From contig NZ_CP099960.1 of the NCBI RefSeq assembly GCF_024137865.1, positions 1,736,001 to 1,800,000 on the forward strand: 64,000 nt of DNA. The letters run 5' to 3'. The first letter of the stretch is position 1. Each line of letters opens with the position of its first letter. The notes under the pieces were generated by a model. It was given only the letters and a program-made list of their open reading frames with translations, did no database searches and was not told the DNA's origin. A program made the translations under genes and the position numbers. The stretch is from Moraxella sp. FZFQ2102 (GTDB taxonomy: Bacteria; Pseudomonadota; Gammaproteobacteria; Pseudomonadales; Moraxellaceae). Shown piece by piece: positions 45,978 to 53,607 of this stretch.

Positions 45978-46015
45978 AAAAATCCGCCTAAGATAAAGTC
46001 TTAAGCGGATTTTTT
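45978..46015. terminator. bidirectional terminator between ltaE and the BI-1 gene
   Basis: AAAAATCCGC-TAAGA and TCTTA-GCGGATTTTTT arms around a 5-base loop. Confidence 0.88.
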
Positions 46016-46024
46016 ACCGATTAC

Positions 46025-46747
46025 TTATTCGCTTTGCAAATAACCAATCAAGCGCAAAAACTCGATGTACATCCACACTAGGGTTGATAAAATCCCGATG
46101 CTATATACCCATTCATATTCGCGCGCGACGCCAAATTCCACACCGCGCTCGACATTATCAAAGTCAAGCAATAGGCTAAATGATGCAATCAAAGTCACAA
46201 AAACACTAAAGCCAATCGCTACCAAACCACCGTCGAACAGTAGTGGCAAGCTTGAGCCAAATAGGCGAAAGCCTAGCTGCACAAGGTACAGAATACCGAT
46301 GGCGATGATGGCTGAAGTGATGATTGAGCGGAATTTTGCCGTCACCTTAATCACGCCTGTGACATACAGAGTCAGCATCACAGCGGTGGTGATGAAAGTA
46401 GCAGACAGCGCCGACAGTGGCACGCTTGGGTAGATGCGGTACATGATCAGGCTAAATGCACCAAGCAGCACGCCTTCGGTCAGTGCGTACGGCACGGCAA
46501 GTGTCTTGGCAAGATGTGGCTTAAATGAGCTTACCAAACCCAAACCCATGCCAGCGAATACTGCGACGATCGCCATGGTGTACAAGATGCCTGATGACAG
46601 ACCTGCTGTCAAGGCATAGAAGAAAACGCCAAAGCCCGCCACGGCAGCAAGGCTTAATAAAAACGCACTTTTGGCGACGACGCCGCGTACGCTCATTGCT
46701 ACCGCGCCAGTCATCAGCGTGGTGCGAGATAAAATTGGATTTGCCAT
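46025..46747 (-). CDS. Bax inhibitor-1/YccA family membrane protein
   Basis: A 240-residue inner-membrane protein with about seven helices, of the Bax1-I branch of the BI-1 family. Seen: MANPILSRTTLMTGAVA at the N-terminus (short polar lead), GMGLGLVSSFKP near 67-78, PYALTEGVLLGAFSLIMY near 86-103, and the C-terminal signature region SFSLLLDFDNVERGVEFGV near 191-209 with AREYEWVYSIGILSTLVWMY. Role in bacteria is unclear; YccA itself interacts with FtsH. AAGGAA lies 5 bases before ATG 46747. Confidence 0.85.
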   Translation of the reverse strand: MANPILSRTTLMTGAVAMSVRGVVAKSAFLLSLAAVAGFGVFFYALTAGLSSGILYTMAIVAVFAGMGLGLVSSFKPHLAKTLAVPYALTEGVLLGAFSLIMYRIYPSVPLSALSATFITTAVMLTLYVTGVIKVTAKFRSIITSAIIAIGILYLVQLGFRLFGSSLPLLFDGGLVAIGFSVFVTLIASFSLLLDFDNVERGVEFGVAREYEWVYSIGILSTLVWMYIEFLRLIGYLQSE

Positions 46748-46994
46748 AGATTTCCTTGATGGTTGTAAAATTTCAAATAACACGAAGCTTAAGCTTAAGT
46801 CTTATGTCAAATTTTGCAACCGTGATCAATTATCGTAAATTTGAAAAACTGTTTTAATGTATATGGGGCTGATTATGATAAATCCCAGCGGTTTTGTCAA
46901 GTTTGTAGGAAATTTTGCCCCAAGATGGCTTGTGTGTTGTGTTAAGCGGCGATTTTGGGTATCATACGCCTAATATTTTTATCAAATTTTCACT

Positions 46995-47969
46995 ATGTCA
47001 AATTTCATCAACAATCACCCAAAGCGCCCACAATTTCGCCGTATCGGACTGATGGGGCGTGCAGGCAAAACCAGTGTCGTTGAGACGCTCAATCAGCTGA
47101 TTGGCTTGATGAATGAGCGTGCCTTGTCGGTGGTGATTGATACTGAGACGGCGGCGATTGATGGGATGTTGATTGATTTTGATAAAATTGATGGTGTGAC
47201 GCTCAAGATTGTCCCACGCCAAAAGATGGGCGAGCATTGTGATTTGGTCATCGTCGTTGGTGGTGATGGCTCAATGCTCCAAGCGGCATCGGTGATGGCA
47301 GGGACGGATGTGCCTGTGCTTGGGATTAACCGCGGTCGCTTGGGTTTTTTGGCGGATGTCAATCCTGATGAGCTAATCGAGAAGGTCAGTCAGGTACTGG
47401 ATGGTCAATATTGGTTGGTTGAGCGATTTTTGATCAAATTTCAAATCGTCCAAAATGATGATCATGGTAATCCGACCGATGAAGTCATCCATGAAGATGT
47501 CGCGCTCAATGACATTGTGCTGCATGCTGGTAAGTCAGTTCATACGATTGATTTTAAACTTAGAATTAATAATCAAGATGTCTATCGTCAGCACGCGGAT
47601 GGTTTGATTGTCGCCACCCCGACAGGTTCAACTGCCTATGCTTTATCTGCAGGTGGCCCGATCATTCATCCGACGCTGGATGCGATTTGCCTTGTGCCGA
47701 TGCATCCACACACACTGTCGAGCCGTCCTTTGGTGGTGGCAGGCAGCAGTCGTATCGCCATTAATATTCATCGTGATAACCGCACACAGCCGATGGTTGG
47801 TGCAGATGGTAAGGCATCGGCACCGCTTGAAAATGATCAGACGCTATTGATCGCCAAGCATGATAAAACGCTGCTGCTTTTGCACCCTGATAGCTACAGT
47901 TTTTATGAAGCTTGCCGCACTAAGCTTAGCTGGAATTTATTCAGTGAAGAATTTTCATTGGATAAATGA
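46995..47969 (+). CDS. nadK: NAD kinase
   Basis: Phosphorylates NAD to NADP with ATP; the only NADP source in most bacteria. A 324-residue protein: VIVVGGDGSMLQAA near residues 81-94 (family GGDGT motif with Ser for Thr), GINRGRLGFLADV near 107-119, DVALNDIVLHAG near 169-180 and ATPTGSTAYALSAGGPI near 207-223, including the Gly-rich turn, followed by PLVVAGSS. Slightly longer than E. coli NadK (292) owing to an N-terminal extension before RRIGLMGRAG. Single gene with weak ribosome site. Confidence 0.95.
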   Translation: MSNFINNHPKRPQFRRIGLMGRAGKTSVVETLNQLIGLMNERALSVVIDTETAAIDGMLIDFDKIDGVTLKIVPRQKMGEHCDLVIVVGGDGSMLQAASVMAGTDVPVLGINRGRLGFLADVNPDELIEKVSQVLDGQYWLVERFLIKFQIVQNDDHGNPTDEVIHEDVALNDIVLHAGKSVHTIDFKLRINNQDVYRQHADGLIVATPTGSTAYALSAGGPIIHPTLDAICLVPMHPHTLSSRPLVVAGSSRIAINIHRDNRTQPMVGADGKASAPLENDQTLLIAKHDKTLLLLHPDSYSFYEACRTKLSWNLFSEEFSLDK

Positions 47970-48058
47970 TTTATGGCTTAATTATCTGTCATGATTTGTA
48001 GAATACTGAGCAGTATTTATTATAAATTGATTGATTTTAAATTTTATAAGGATTAATA

Positions 48059-48349
48059 ATGAACAAGCAAGATATCCTAGACAGCCTAACGCCCGAAATC
48101 GTCGAAAAATTCCGCACCGCCATCGAAATCGGTCGCTGGGAAAATGGCGAAAAACTCACCGACGCACAGCGTACCACCTGTATGCAAGCGGTGATGGTAT
48201 GGGAACATGAGTATCTACCAGTTACCGAACGCACGGGCTATATTCATAAACCTGTCAAAGAAGATGGCACGGTGGTCGGCGCAGAATGCGATGTTGAACA
48301 TGATCATCACTATCCAAATGCCGAGCAAGTGGTGAAGTTTAAGCATTAA
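48059..48349 (+). CDS. YeaC family (DUF1315) protein
   Basis: A 96-residue acidic cytosolic protein. MNKQDILDSLTPEIVEKFRT at the N-terminus, GRWENGEKLTDAQRTTCMQA near residues 25-44, VMVWEHEYLPVTERTGYIHK near 45-64 and a His-rich tail (VEHDHHYPNAEQVV) match the uncharacterised YeaC family. No function known. ATAAGGAT precedes the ATG. It ends at the terminator that forms the left boundary of the accessory islet. Confidence 0.85.
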   Translation: MNKQDILDSLTPEIVEKFRTAIEIGRWENGEKLTDAQRTTCMQAVMVWEHEYLPVTERTGYIHKPVKEDGTVVGAECDVEHDHHYPNAEQVVKFKH

Positions 48350-48353
48350 ACCA

Positions 48354-48390
48354 AAAAAAGCGTTTGCAGTAAGAGTGCAAACGCTTTTTT
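48354..48390 (+). terminator. yeaC terminator, left boundary of islet
   Basis: AAAAAAGCGTTTGCA and TGCAAACGCTTTTTT, a 15-base stem with a 7-base loop. Nearly identical to the apt-side terminator at 49506-49537. Confidence 0.9.
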
Positions 48391-48440
48391 AGTGGGTGGG
48401 GTTGGTGTTGGTGATATCATGCACCATTAAAATTGGCTTG

Positions 48441-48469
48441 GTGGTGTGCCGTGTGCATCCTATGCACTA
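48441..48469. repeat. dispersed palindromic repeat, half copy at 3' end of 40-aa gene
   Basis: Reads TAGTGCATAGGATGCACACG from the minus strand; the first TAG is the stop codon of the gene at 48467-48589. Matches the half copy near 13807 (TAGGATGCACACGGCA). Confidence 0.7.
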
Positions 48470-48589
48470 ATTAATTACGCCCAAAAAGTTCAAGATTAGC
48501 AAGAAAATCGCAAAGATGATAAAGGCGAAAAGTAGCAACATGGCGATTGAAAAAGCGGCCACCAAGCCATCAATAATAGACTTAAACAT
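48467..48589 (-). CDS. small single-span membrane protein (40 aa)
   Basis: An ORF encoding 40 residues: MFKSIIDGLVAAFSIAMLLL followed by FAFIIFAIFLLILNFLGVIN. One strongly hydrophobic helix with a short amphipathic start and Lys-Asp near the N-terminus. AGGGG lies 7-8 bases before ATG 48589, a good ribosome site. No homology recognised; could be a small membrane regulator or a type I toxin-like peptide. Its stop codon lies at the edge of a palindromic repeat. Comparable in size and setting to the protein at 13967-14092. Confidence 0.5.
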   Translation of the reverse strand: MFKSIIDGLVAAFSIAMLLLFAFIIFAIFLLILNFLGVIN

Positions 48590-48640
48590 GTATTGCCCCT
48601 ATACTATATAAAATTATCATAAATTTCAATTAATTAAAAG

Positions 48641-48706
48641 TAGCATGTGTACCACGCACCATCAAATTCCATTTAATCAACGGTGCATGATACGCACCCT
48701 ATGCGC
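48641..48706. repeat. dispersed palindromic repeat, full copy
   Basis: Left arm GTAGCATGTGTACCACGCACC and right arm GGTGCATGATACGCACCCTATGC, inverted across a 20-base centre (ATCAAATTCCATTTAATCAA). The centre is the same as in the copy at 49054-49117, so these two are closely related. Confidence 0.8.
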
Positions 48707-48727
48707 TTCGACCCCAATCTGTGCAGA

Positions 48728-49021
48728 TTATACGAATAGACTAGGAACAATAATCCATATTAACAAAATTACTGGGAAAAATCTCAAGAACGCTTGAACA
48801 ATGCGGAAATTTTTATCATTCTTGATGTTATCAGAGTCAATATTACCCCAAAAAATATCTAAAGCAAATTTAGATATTGTAATGCTACGCTCCAAATAAT
48901 CTAAGAATTTTTTAACCATACCTATATTTTTACACAGTTTATATAAAAAGTAATTATAGAATGCAGTATATACAAGTATTGCTAGAAATAAACATACAAC
49001 AACTATATCTTTCTGACTCAT
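48728..49021 (-). CDS. hypothetical two-helix membrane protein, AT-rich
   Basis: A 97-residue protein with one helix at each end: IVVVCLFLAILVYTAFYNYF near residues 6-25 and FLRFFPVILLIWIIVPSLFV near 78-97, joined by a charged cytosolic or periplasmic middle (FWGNIDSDNIKNDKNFRIVQ). Very AT-rich compared with flanking housekeeping genes. Not recognised. It sits between two closely related full palindromic repeats. The Shine-Dalgarno is weak (AAGAG). Confidence 0.55.
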   Translation of the reverse strand: MSQKDIVVVCLFLAILVYTAFYNYFLYKLCKNIGMVKKFLDYLERSITISKFALDIFWGNIDSDNIKNDKNFRIVQAFLRFFPVILLIWIIVPSLFV

Positions 49022-49053
49022 TGATAACTCTTAAACCTGCTTTGGTTTATTGG

Positions 49054-49117
49054 AAGTGCGTACCACGCACCATCAAATTCCATTTAATCAACTGTACATG
49101 GCTTGCACCCTATGCAC
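49054..49117. repeat. dispersed palindromic repeat, full copy overlapping a gene end
   Basis: Left arm GTGCGTACCACGCACC and right arm TGTACATGGCTTGCACCCTA; shares the ATCAAATTCCATTTAATCAA centre with 48641-48706. The next gene reads into its right arm. Confidence 0.8.
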
Positions 49118-49429
49118 TATTTCTTTTTTTCTAAAAAATTCCATACAGAAATAATAATCATCACAATTAATATAGCAATCATCGTAAAATATTTTATGAT
49201 TCAAACTGTATTCCCCCATCATTTTTAAATCTTCATTAATATAAAATTCTAACATGGGCAGTATTTCTTCCAAAATTATATTCACATCTTCTTCTATTTC
49301 AGAAATTAAATAAAAATAAACAGTAATATTTTTATATTTATCAAAAGACCAATAAATTCTGGAAAAATTCTCACTAATTTCACCCAAGCAAGCCCTTGAT
49401 AGGCAATATGTAACATAGTAAATATTCAT
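49088..49429 (-). CDS. hypothetical protein, immunity-protein-like, AT-rich
   Basis: A 113-residue acidic protein from ATG 49429 (AAAGG 10 bases upstream); the frame stays open to 49507 through unrelated repeat DNA. Seen: RACLGEISENFSRIYWSFD near residues 12-30, VYFYLISEIEEDVNIILEEI near 36-55 and FYDDCYINCDDYYFCMEFFR near 80-99. The A-x-L-G-E-I-S start and Y-F-Y-x-x-x-E-I-x-E-D pattern recall a family I associate with orphan immunity proteins; unverified. The last residues (HRVQAMYS) and the stop come from the repeat at 49054-49117. Confidence 0.55.
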   Translation of the reverse strand: MNIYYVTYCLSRACLGEISENFSRIYWSFDKYKNITVYFYLISEIEEDVNIILEEILPMLEFYINEDLKMMGEYSLNHKIFYDDCYINCDDYYFCMEFFRKKEIVHRVQAMYS

Positions 49430-49475
49430 TAATAATGACCTTTGGGATTGCAAGAAACAACACTTATTTTTTAGT

Positions 49476-49500
49476 GGTATGGCATAACACACCATCACAA
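49476..49500. repeat. dispersed palindromic repeat, half copy
   Basis: TGGTATGGCATAACACACCATC resembles a left arm of the islet repeat. It lies upstream of the gene at 49088-49429 and directly before the apt-side terminator. Confidence 0.45.
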
Positions 49501-49505
49501 CCAAC

Positions 49506-49537
49506 AAAAAAGCGTTTGCAAAGTTGCAGACGCTTTT
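49506..49537 (-). terminator. apt terminator, right boundary of islet
   Basis: AAAAAGCGT-TGCAA and TGCA-ACGCTTTTT arms. The left part AAAAAAGCGTTTGCA is identical to the yeaC terminator at 48354-48390. Confidence 0.8.
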
Positions 49538-49546
49538 TGGTAGGGT

Positions 49547-50053
49547 TTATTTTTCAAGCACAGTCCAATAGCTCAGCCCAAGATCCCCGTGCAATGCCGG
49601 CAAATCCAGCAATACCAATGAGCCAAGTGGCGTTAGGTTTGCCTTGATACATAGTGAATGAGCAGCCTTGAGCGTACCACCAGTGGCAAGCACATCATCG
49701 ATGATGAGTACTTTGGCAGGGTCAAGCTCGGCACTGATTTCTAGAGTGTCTTGACCGTATTCTAGCCCATAGCTTTGGGCGTGTACAGGTGGTGGTAGCT
49801 TGCCTGCTTTACGCACTAGGATGAGTTTTTTGTGCAGGCGGACAGCCAGCAGGCTTGCCAGTACAAAGCCACGCGACTCGATACCGACGATGGCATCCGT
49901 GTCAGCCATCACATCAGCAGGCACAGCAGCAATCATCGCATCGATGAGCTTATCATGATGGCCGTTAAGTAGTGGCGTGATGTCATAAAATTCAATGCCT
50001 GCCTTAGGAAAATCGGCAACAGTACGGATATGTGACCAAAGAGAATGTGTCAT
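49547..50053 (-). CDS. apt: adenine phosphoribosyltransferase
   Basis: Salvages adenine to AMP with PRPP. A 168-residue type I PRTase: FPKAGIEFYDITPLL near residues 15-29, AIVGIESRGFVLASLLA near 53-69, KLILVRKAGKLPPP near 76-89 and the PRPP loop VLIIDDVLATGGTLKAA near 117-133. ATG 50053 has GGAAG 5 bases upstream; the frame extends further up but without a site. Normally 170-180 residues. Transcribed toward the accessory islet and ended by the terminator at 49506-49537. Confidence 0.94.
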   Translation of the reverse strand: MTHSLWSHIRTVADFPKAGIEFYDITPLLNGHHDKLIDAMIAAVPADVMADTDAIVGIESRGFVLASLLAVRLHKKLILVRKAGKLPPPVHAQSYGLEYGQDTLEISAELDPAKVLIIDDVLATGGTLKAAHSLCIKANLTPLGSLVLLDLPALHGDLGLSYWTVLEK

Positions 50054-50122
50054 AAAACTTCCAAAAAAACAACAAAATAAATCGAACAAAGATAGGGTAT
50101 TTAATTAGATAATCTTATTAAA

Positions 50123-51763
50123 TCAAATCAAGATACGCCACAGTGCAAAGCCTAAGGCAAACAGCATAAACAGTGGTGTAAGATACAGATGAATGGCAAC
50201 TGCCGACCACCATGCCAAAGCCAACATCAGCACAAAGCCTGTCGCGGCAATCCAATCATGTCGTCGTTCATTAAGCGCATCTGCGCGCATGGCTTGCAGT
50301 TCGCGGATGGTGGTGTCTTGGCTTGCACCCAGTGTGGCAAGGCTTTGGATACTGTGATTGAGTAACTTAGGCAAATCAGTGGTCGAAAGCAAAATCTCAG
50401 GCAGCTGCGTTTTGATGTCTTGTAGATTCTTAACAGGATCAAGCTGATCTTTGACCCACGCGGTGAGAATCGGTTTGGCAAGCGACCAAATGTCCAAATC
50501 AGGATACAGTTCACGACCCAGTCCTTCGACATGCACCAAGGTCTTTAAAAGTAGCATCAGCTGCGGTGGAATGCTCATGCGATGACGGCGTGCGATAGTG
50601 AGAATTTCAAACAGCACCCCTGCAAAATCAATCTCATCAATCGGCTTTAGCACCATCGGGCTGACCGTGCGCGTCATGTCACGGATCAAGGCGTGCTTAT
50701 CGGCGGATGGTGGAATCCAGCCAGCGGCAGCGATGATATCCACAAGCGTCGTATAATTGCCGTTCATCACCGATAATAGCAGACGCGCCACTACGAGCTG
50801 ATCTTCTTTAGCAAGCTCACCCATGATCGCACAATCAAGCCCGATATAGCGCGGCTCAGCCACTGCGCCACCGTCAGGCAAGGTCTCCACAAAGATATTA
50901 CCAGGGTGCATATCCGCATGGAAGAAGTTATCGCGAAATACTTGGGTGAAAAAGATTGTCAAGCCTTTTTCAGCAAGGGCTGCGCGGTCATAATTGAGCT
51001 GATCGAAAGTGTCGGTATGTGAAATCGGCACACCAAATACACGCTCAGCGACCATCACTTGTTTGGCGGACGCATAGACTTCTGGCACATAAATCAGCCT
51101 TGAGCCAGTGAAATTATGACGCATCTTGGTGCTGTTGGCGGCCTCGAGCGTTAGATCCAGCTCATTGAGCATGATTTGGCGATAATCTTCGACGATGTCA
51201 ATTAAGTGAATCGCGCGCGCCGCTTCGATGCGTGCCGATGCCCATGCTGCCATTTGTCGCAAGAGTTCAAAATCGCTGATAATGCCATCGCGAATGTCAG
51301 GGCGCACGACCTTGACCACCACTTCACGACCATCATGCAAGGCAGCGGTATGTACTTGAGCGATACTGGCAGCAGCAAGCGGTGCATCATCAAAGCGCGC
51401 AAACAGCTCATCAATCGGCTTGCCAAGTCCAAGCTTGGGATGTTCAATCACTGTTTTGGCGGTGGCGACATCAAAAGGCGCAACTTTATCTTGTAATAAA
51501 GATAACTGTGCGATGATCTCGGGTGGTAATAAATCTGAGCGCGTCGAAAGCAGCTGACCTAATTTTAAAAACAGCGTTCCCATCTCTTCAAGCGCAAGCT
51601 TGACGCCGAGTTCTTGGTGTGATTTGCCAAGTGCAGCAGGGTGCAGGCGAATGAGCCGAGCGACAGGCGCAAGCTCAGGCATATCGGCAAAGTGCGTATC
51701 AAGGCGATATTTGGCTGCGATGCGATATAATGAAAGCAGGCGTTTGCGATGAGTGATGAGCAT
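50123..51763 (-). CDS. ubiB: ubiquinone biosynthesis atypical kinase UbiB
   Basis: Needed for ubiquinone synthesis; ABC1/ADCK-type ATPase at the inner membrane. A 546-residue protein: KLGQLLSTRSDLLPPEIIAQ near residues 67-86 (KxGQ motif), APLAAASIAQVHTA near 128-141 (Ala-rich loop replacing the kinase G-loop), KVVRPDI near 151-157 with the catalytic-lysine region, FHADMHPGNIFV near 284-295 and GLDCAIMGEL near 308-317. Two C-terminal membrane helices (IAATGFVLMLALAWWSAVAI and TPLFMLFALGFALW). Last gene of ubiE-ubiJ-ubiB. Confidence 0.94.
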   Translation of the reverse strand: MLITHRKRLLSLYRIAAKYRLDTHFADMPELAPVARLIRLHPAALGKSHQELGVKLALEEMGTLFLKLGQLLSTRSDLLPPEIIAQLSLLQDKVAPFDVATAKTVIEHPKLGLGKPIDELFARFDDAPLAAASIAQVHTAALHDGREVVVKVVRPDIRDGIISDFELLRQMAAWASARIEAARAIHLIDIVEDYRQIMLNELDLTLEAANSTKMRHNFTGSRLIYVPEVYASAKQVMVAERVFGVPISHTDTFDQLNYDRAALAEKGLTIFFTQVFRDNFFHADMHPGNIFVETLPDGGAVAEPRYIGLDCAIMGELAKEDQLVVARLLLSVMNGNYTTLVDIIAAAGWIPPSADKHALIRDMTRTVSPMVLKPIDEIDFAGVLFEILTIARRHRMSIPPQLMLLLKTLVHVEGLGRELYPDLDIWSLAKPILTAWVKDQLDPVKNLQDIKTQLPEILLSTTDLPKLLNHSIQSLATLGASQDTTIRELQAMRADALNERRHDWIAATGFVLMLALAWWSAVAIHLYLTPLFMLFALGFALWRILI

Positions 51764-51797
51764 GGTCGGATGGTTTTATAATTAAAAAGAAAAATGA

Positions 51798-52445
51798 TTA
51801 ATCCAGCTGATTTTGTAGCTGAGCAAGTTTGGCTTGGCTGCGTTCAATATCTGCTTGTAAGCGCAAAAGTTCTTGCTTTTTATCAAAAATTCGCTGATCT
51901 AACAGCTCTTCTTCAAAGGCATTGGTCGCAGGTTTTATCGGGCTGACTAGGCTTGTCACTGACTGCTTGATCGTCTGCATGATCGGTGCAAACACAGGCG
52001 ATAGCTCGCGACCGACCATATACAGATGACTGGTCAAATCCGTGCCAATCACTTGCTCAAGCTGATACCAAATATCAGGCTCAAAGTGTTCAAATATCGT
52101 CTTGGCACGCATCAGTACTTGATAATCACCCGAGATGGGCAGATTGCCAACAGGATTTTGGATCAGTTCAAGCAGATGGCTTGGGTCATCGACCGTCACG
52201 GTGCAATCAGGTGGCGTGATGACTTGTCCGCCTTGTGGCTCAAAAATCGACTGCATCACAGGTTCAAAGCGCACACGATCATCACCAAGCAGCACATCCA
52301 GCGCGATCTTTGGGCGATGTATGACAATTCGCAAGCTTTTGCCCGACAGCTCGGTCAGCGCATCTTGGGTGAATGTGTCGGTGGCGATGGCGGTGTTCAG
52401 CACTTTTTCTGCCATCGCAAGGCTTAGGACGCCAAGCATACTCAT
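51798..52445 (-). CDS. ubiJ: ubiquinone biosynthesis accessory factor UbiJ
   Basis: A 215-residue SCP2-domain lipid-binding protein that helps organise the soluble Ubi complex with UbiK. N-terminal SCP2 fold: LSGKSLRIVIHRP near residues 33-45 and VTVDDPSHLLELIQNPVGNL near 83-102 with ISGDYQVLMRAKTIFEHFEPD; the C-terminal third has a coiled coil (KKQELLRLQADIERSQAKLA, ~190-209), typical of the UbiJ-UbiK interface. Start taken at ATG 52445; a GTG at 52454 is also possible. Lies between ubiE and ubiB. Confidence 0.9.
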   Translation of the reverse strand: MSMLGVLSLAMAEKVLNTAIATDTFTQDALTELSGKSLRIVIHRPKIALDVLLGDDRVRFEPVMQSIFEPQGGQVITPPDCTVTVDDPSHLLELIQNPVGNLPISGDYQVLMRAKTIFEHFEPDIWYQLEQVIGTDLTSHLYMVGRELSPVFAPIMQTIKQSVTSLVSPIKPATNAFEEELLDQRIFDKKQELLRLQADIERSQAKLAQLQNQLD

Positions 52446-52457
52446 GGAATGCACCGA

Positions 52458-53315
52458 TCAGCGCGCTTTAAAGCCGCGATGCACCGCGACGATGCCGCCT
52501 GTTAGGTTGTGATAATCACAATTGACAAAGCCTGCGTTTTCCATCATGCCCTTAAGTGTCGCCTGATCTGGGTGCATACGGATTGATTCGGCTAGGTACT
52601 GATAGCTTTCGGCATCACCTGCGACGATTTTACCCATGATTGGCAGGGCGGTGAATGAGTACAAATCATAAGCTTTTGATAGTGGTTCAAAGACAGGCTT
52701 GCTAAATTCAAGCACCAACAAGCGACCACCCGGTTTTAGCACGCGGTGCATGGCGGCAAGGGCTTTGTCTTTGTCGGTGACATTGCGAAGACCAAAGCTG
52801 ATGGTGACTAGGTCAAACGAATTATCGGCAAATGGCTCAAGCGTCTCAGCATTAGCAAGCACAAAATCGACATTATTACAGCCAGCATTAATCAAGCGTG
52901 TGCGACCGACTTCCAACATCGCTTCATTGATGTCTGATAGCACCACGCGACCTGAGCGACCGACTTCACGGCTAAATACCTTGGCAAGATCACCTGTACC
53001 GCCTGCGATGTCAAGCACGCGCTGACCGCTGCGCACTCCTGTTAGGCTGATGGCATAACGCTTCCATAGGCGATGAATACCGAAGCTCATCAAATCATTC
53101 ATCACATCATATTTGCGTGCCACAGAAGTGAACACTTCGGCGACTTTGGCTTGCTTTTCAGATTTACGCACGGTCTGATAGCCAAAATGCGTAGTCTCTT
53201 CGCCAACCGTTTCGCTGCCTTGTGGTCGCTGCAGCTCGCTCTGTCCTTGCGGCGTGCCTGTTGGCAGGATATTTGGATTGGCAAATTGTGTGTCGTTATG
53301 ATTTTGATTGCTCAT
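52458..53315 (-). CDS. ubiE: bifunctional demethylmenaquinone/2-methoxy-polyprenylbenzoquinol C-methyltransferase UbiE
   Basis: C-methylation step of ubiquinone (and menaquinone) synthesis, SAM-dependent. A 285-residue protein with a Gln/Pro-rich N-terminal extension of ~40 residues before the conserved [10 protein letters not shown] near 39-48. Then [20 protein letters not shown] near 65-84, SAM motif [15 protein letters not shown] near 99-113, [20 protein letters not shown] near 155-174, [12 protein letters not shown], and C-terminal [15 protein letters not shown]. First gene of a tight ubiE-ubiJ-ubiB transcript. Confidence 0.95.
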   Translation of the reverse strand: MSNQNHNDTQFANPNILPTGTPQGQSELQRPQGSETVGEETTHFGYQTVRKSEKQAKVAEVFTSVARKYDVMNDLMSFGIHRLWKRYAISLTGVRSGQRVLDIAGGTGDLAKVFSREVGRSGRVVLSDINEAMLEVGRTRLINAGCNNVDFVLANAETLEPFADNSFDLVTISFGLRNVTDKDKALAAMHRVLKPGGRLLVLEFSKPVFEPLSKAYDLYSFTALPIMGKIVAGDAESYQYLAESIRMHPDQATLKGMMENAGFVNCDYHNLTGGIVAVHRGFKAR

Positions 53316-53540
53316 GATAAGCCCTAAATTTTTGATAAATTTCAACCCTTAATGATACACTATTTTGCAGGTTAATTGGGAAAAATTAGGCAGGTTTTCA
53401 AAAATTTGTCTGTGGATGTGGCGCAAGTTTGCTGGTTTGGGTGTGATTATGATGAATTTGGCTTAAAATTTATCAATTGGCATATGCATTGTGATATTAA
53501 ATTATCATTTAAAATCAAATAGCTATCAATATTTTTCAAA

Positions 53541-53595
53541 GATTTTAAGGGTTAAAATAAATCATATTAAAGCAATTTACTCAACCCTTAAAATC
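53541..53595. repeat. perfect 13-base inverted repeat
   Basis: GATTTTAAGGGTT (53541-53553) and AACCCTTAAAATC (53583-53595) are exact inverted copies around 29 AT-rich bases. It lies 12 bases beyond the stop of the minus-strand gene at 53608 and may act as its 3' hairpin, or as a protein-binding site for the ubi operon upstream region. Apart from it, 53316-53607 shows nothing recognised. Confidence 0.6.
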
Positions 53596-53607
53596 ACCCA
53601 ATCTGAC

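Noticed and set aside
48425..49500. Integron-like gene cassettes
   Set aside because: The spacer palindromes lack the paired RYYYAAC and GTTRRRY core sites of attC, genes do not all follow a cassette layout, and no integrase is present.
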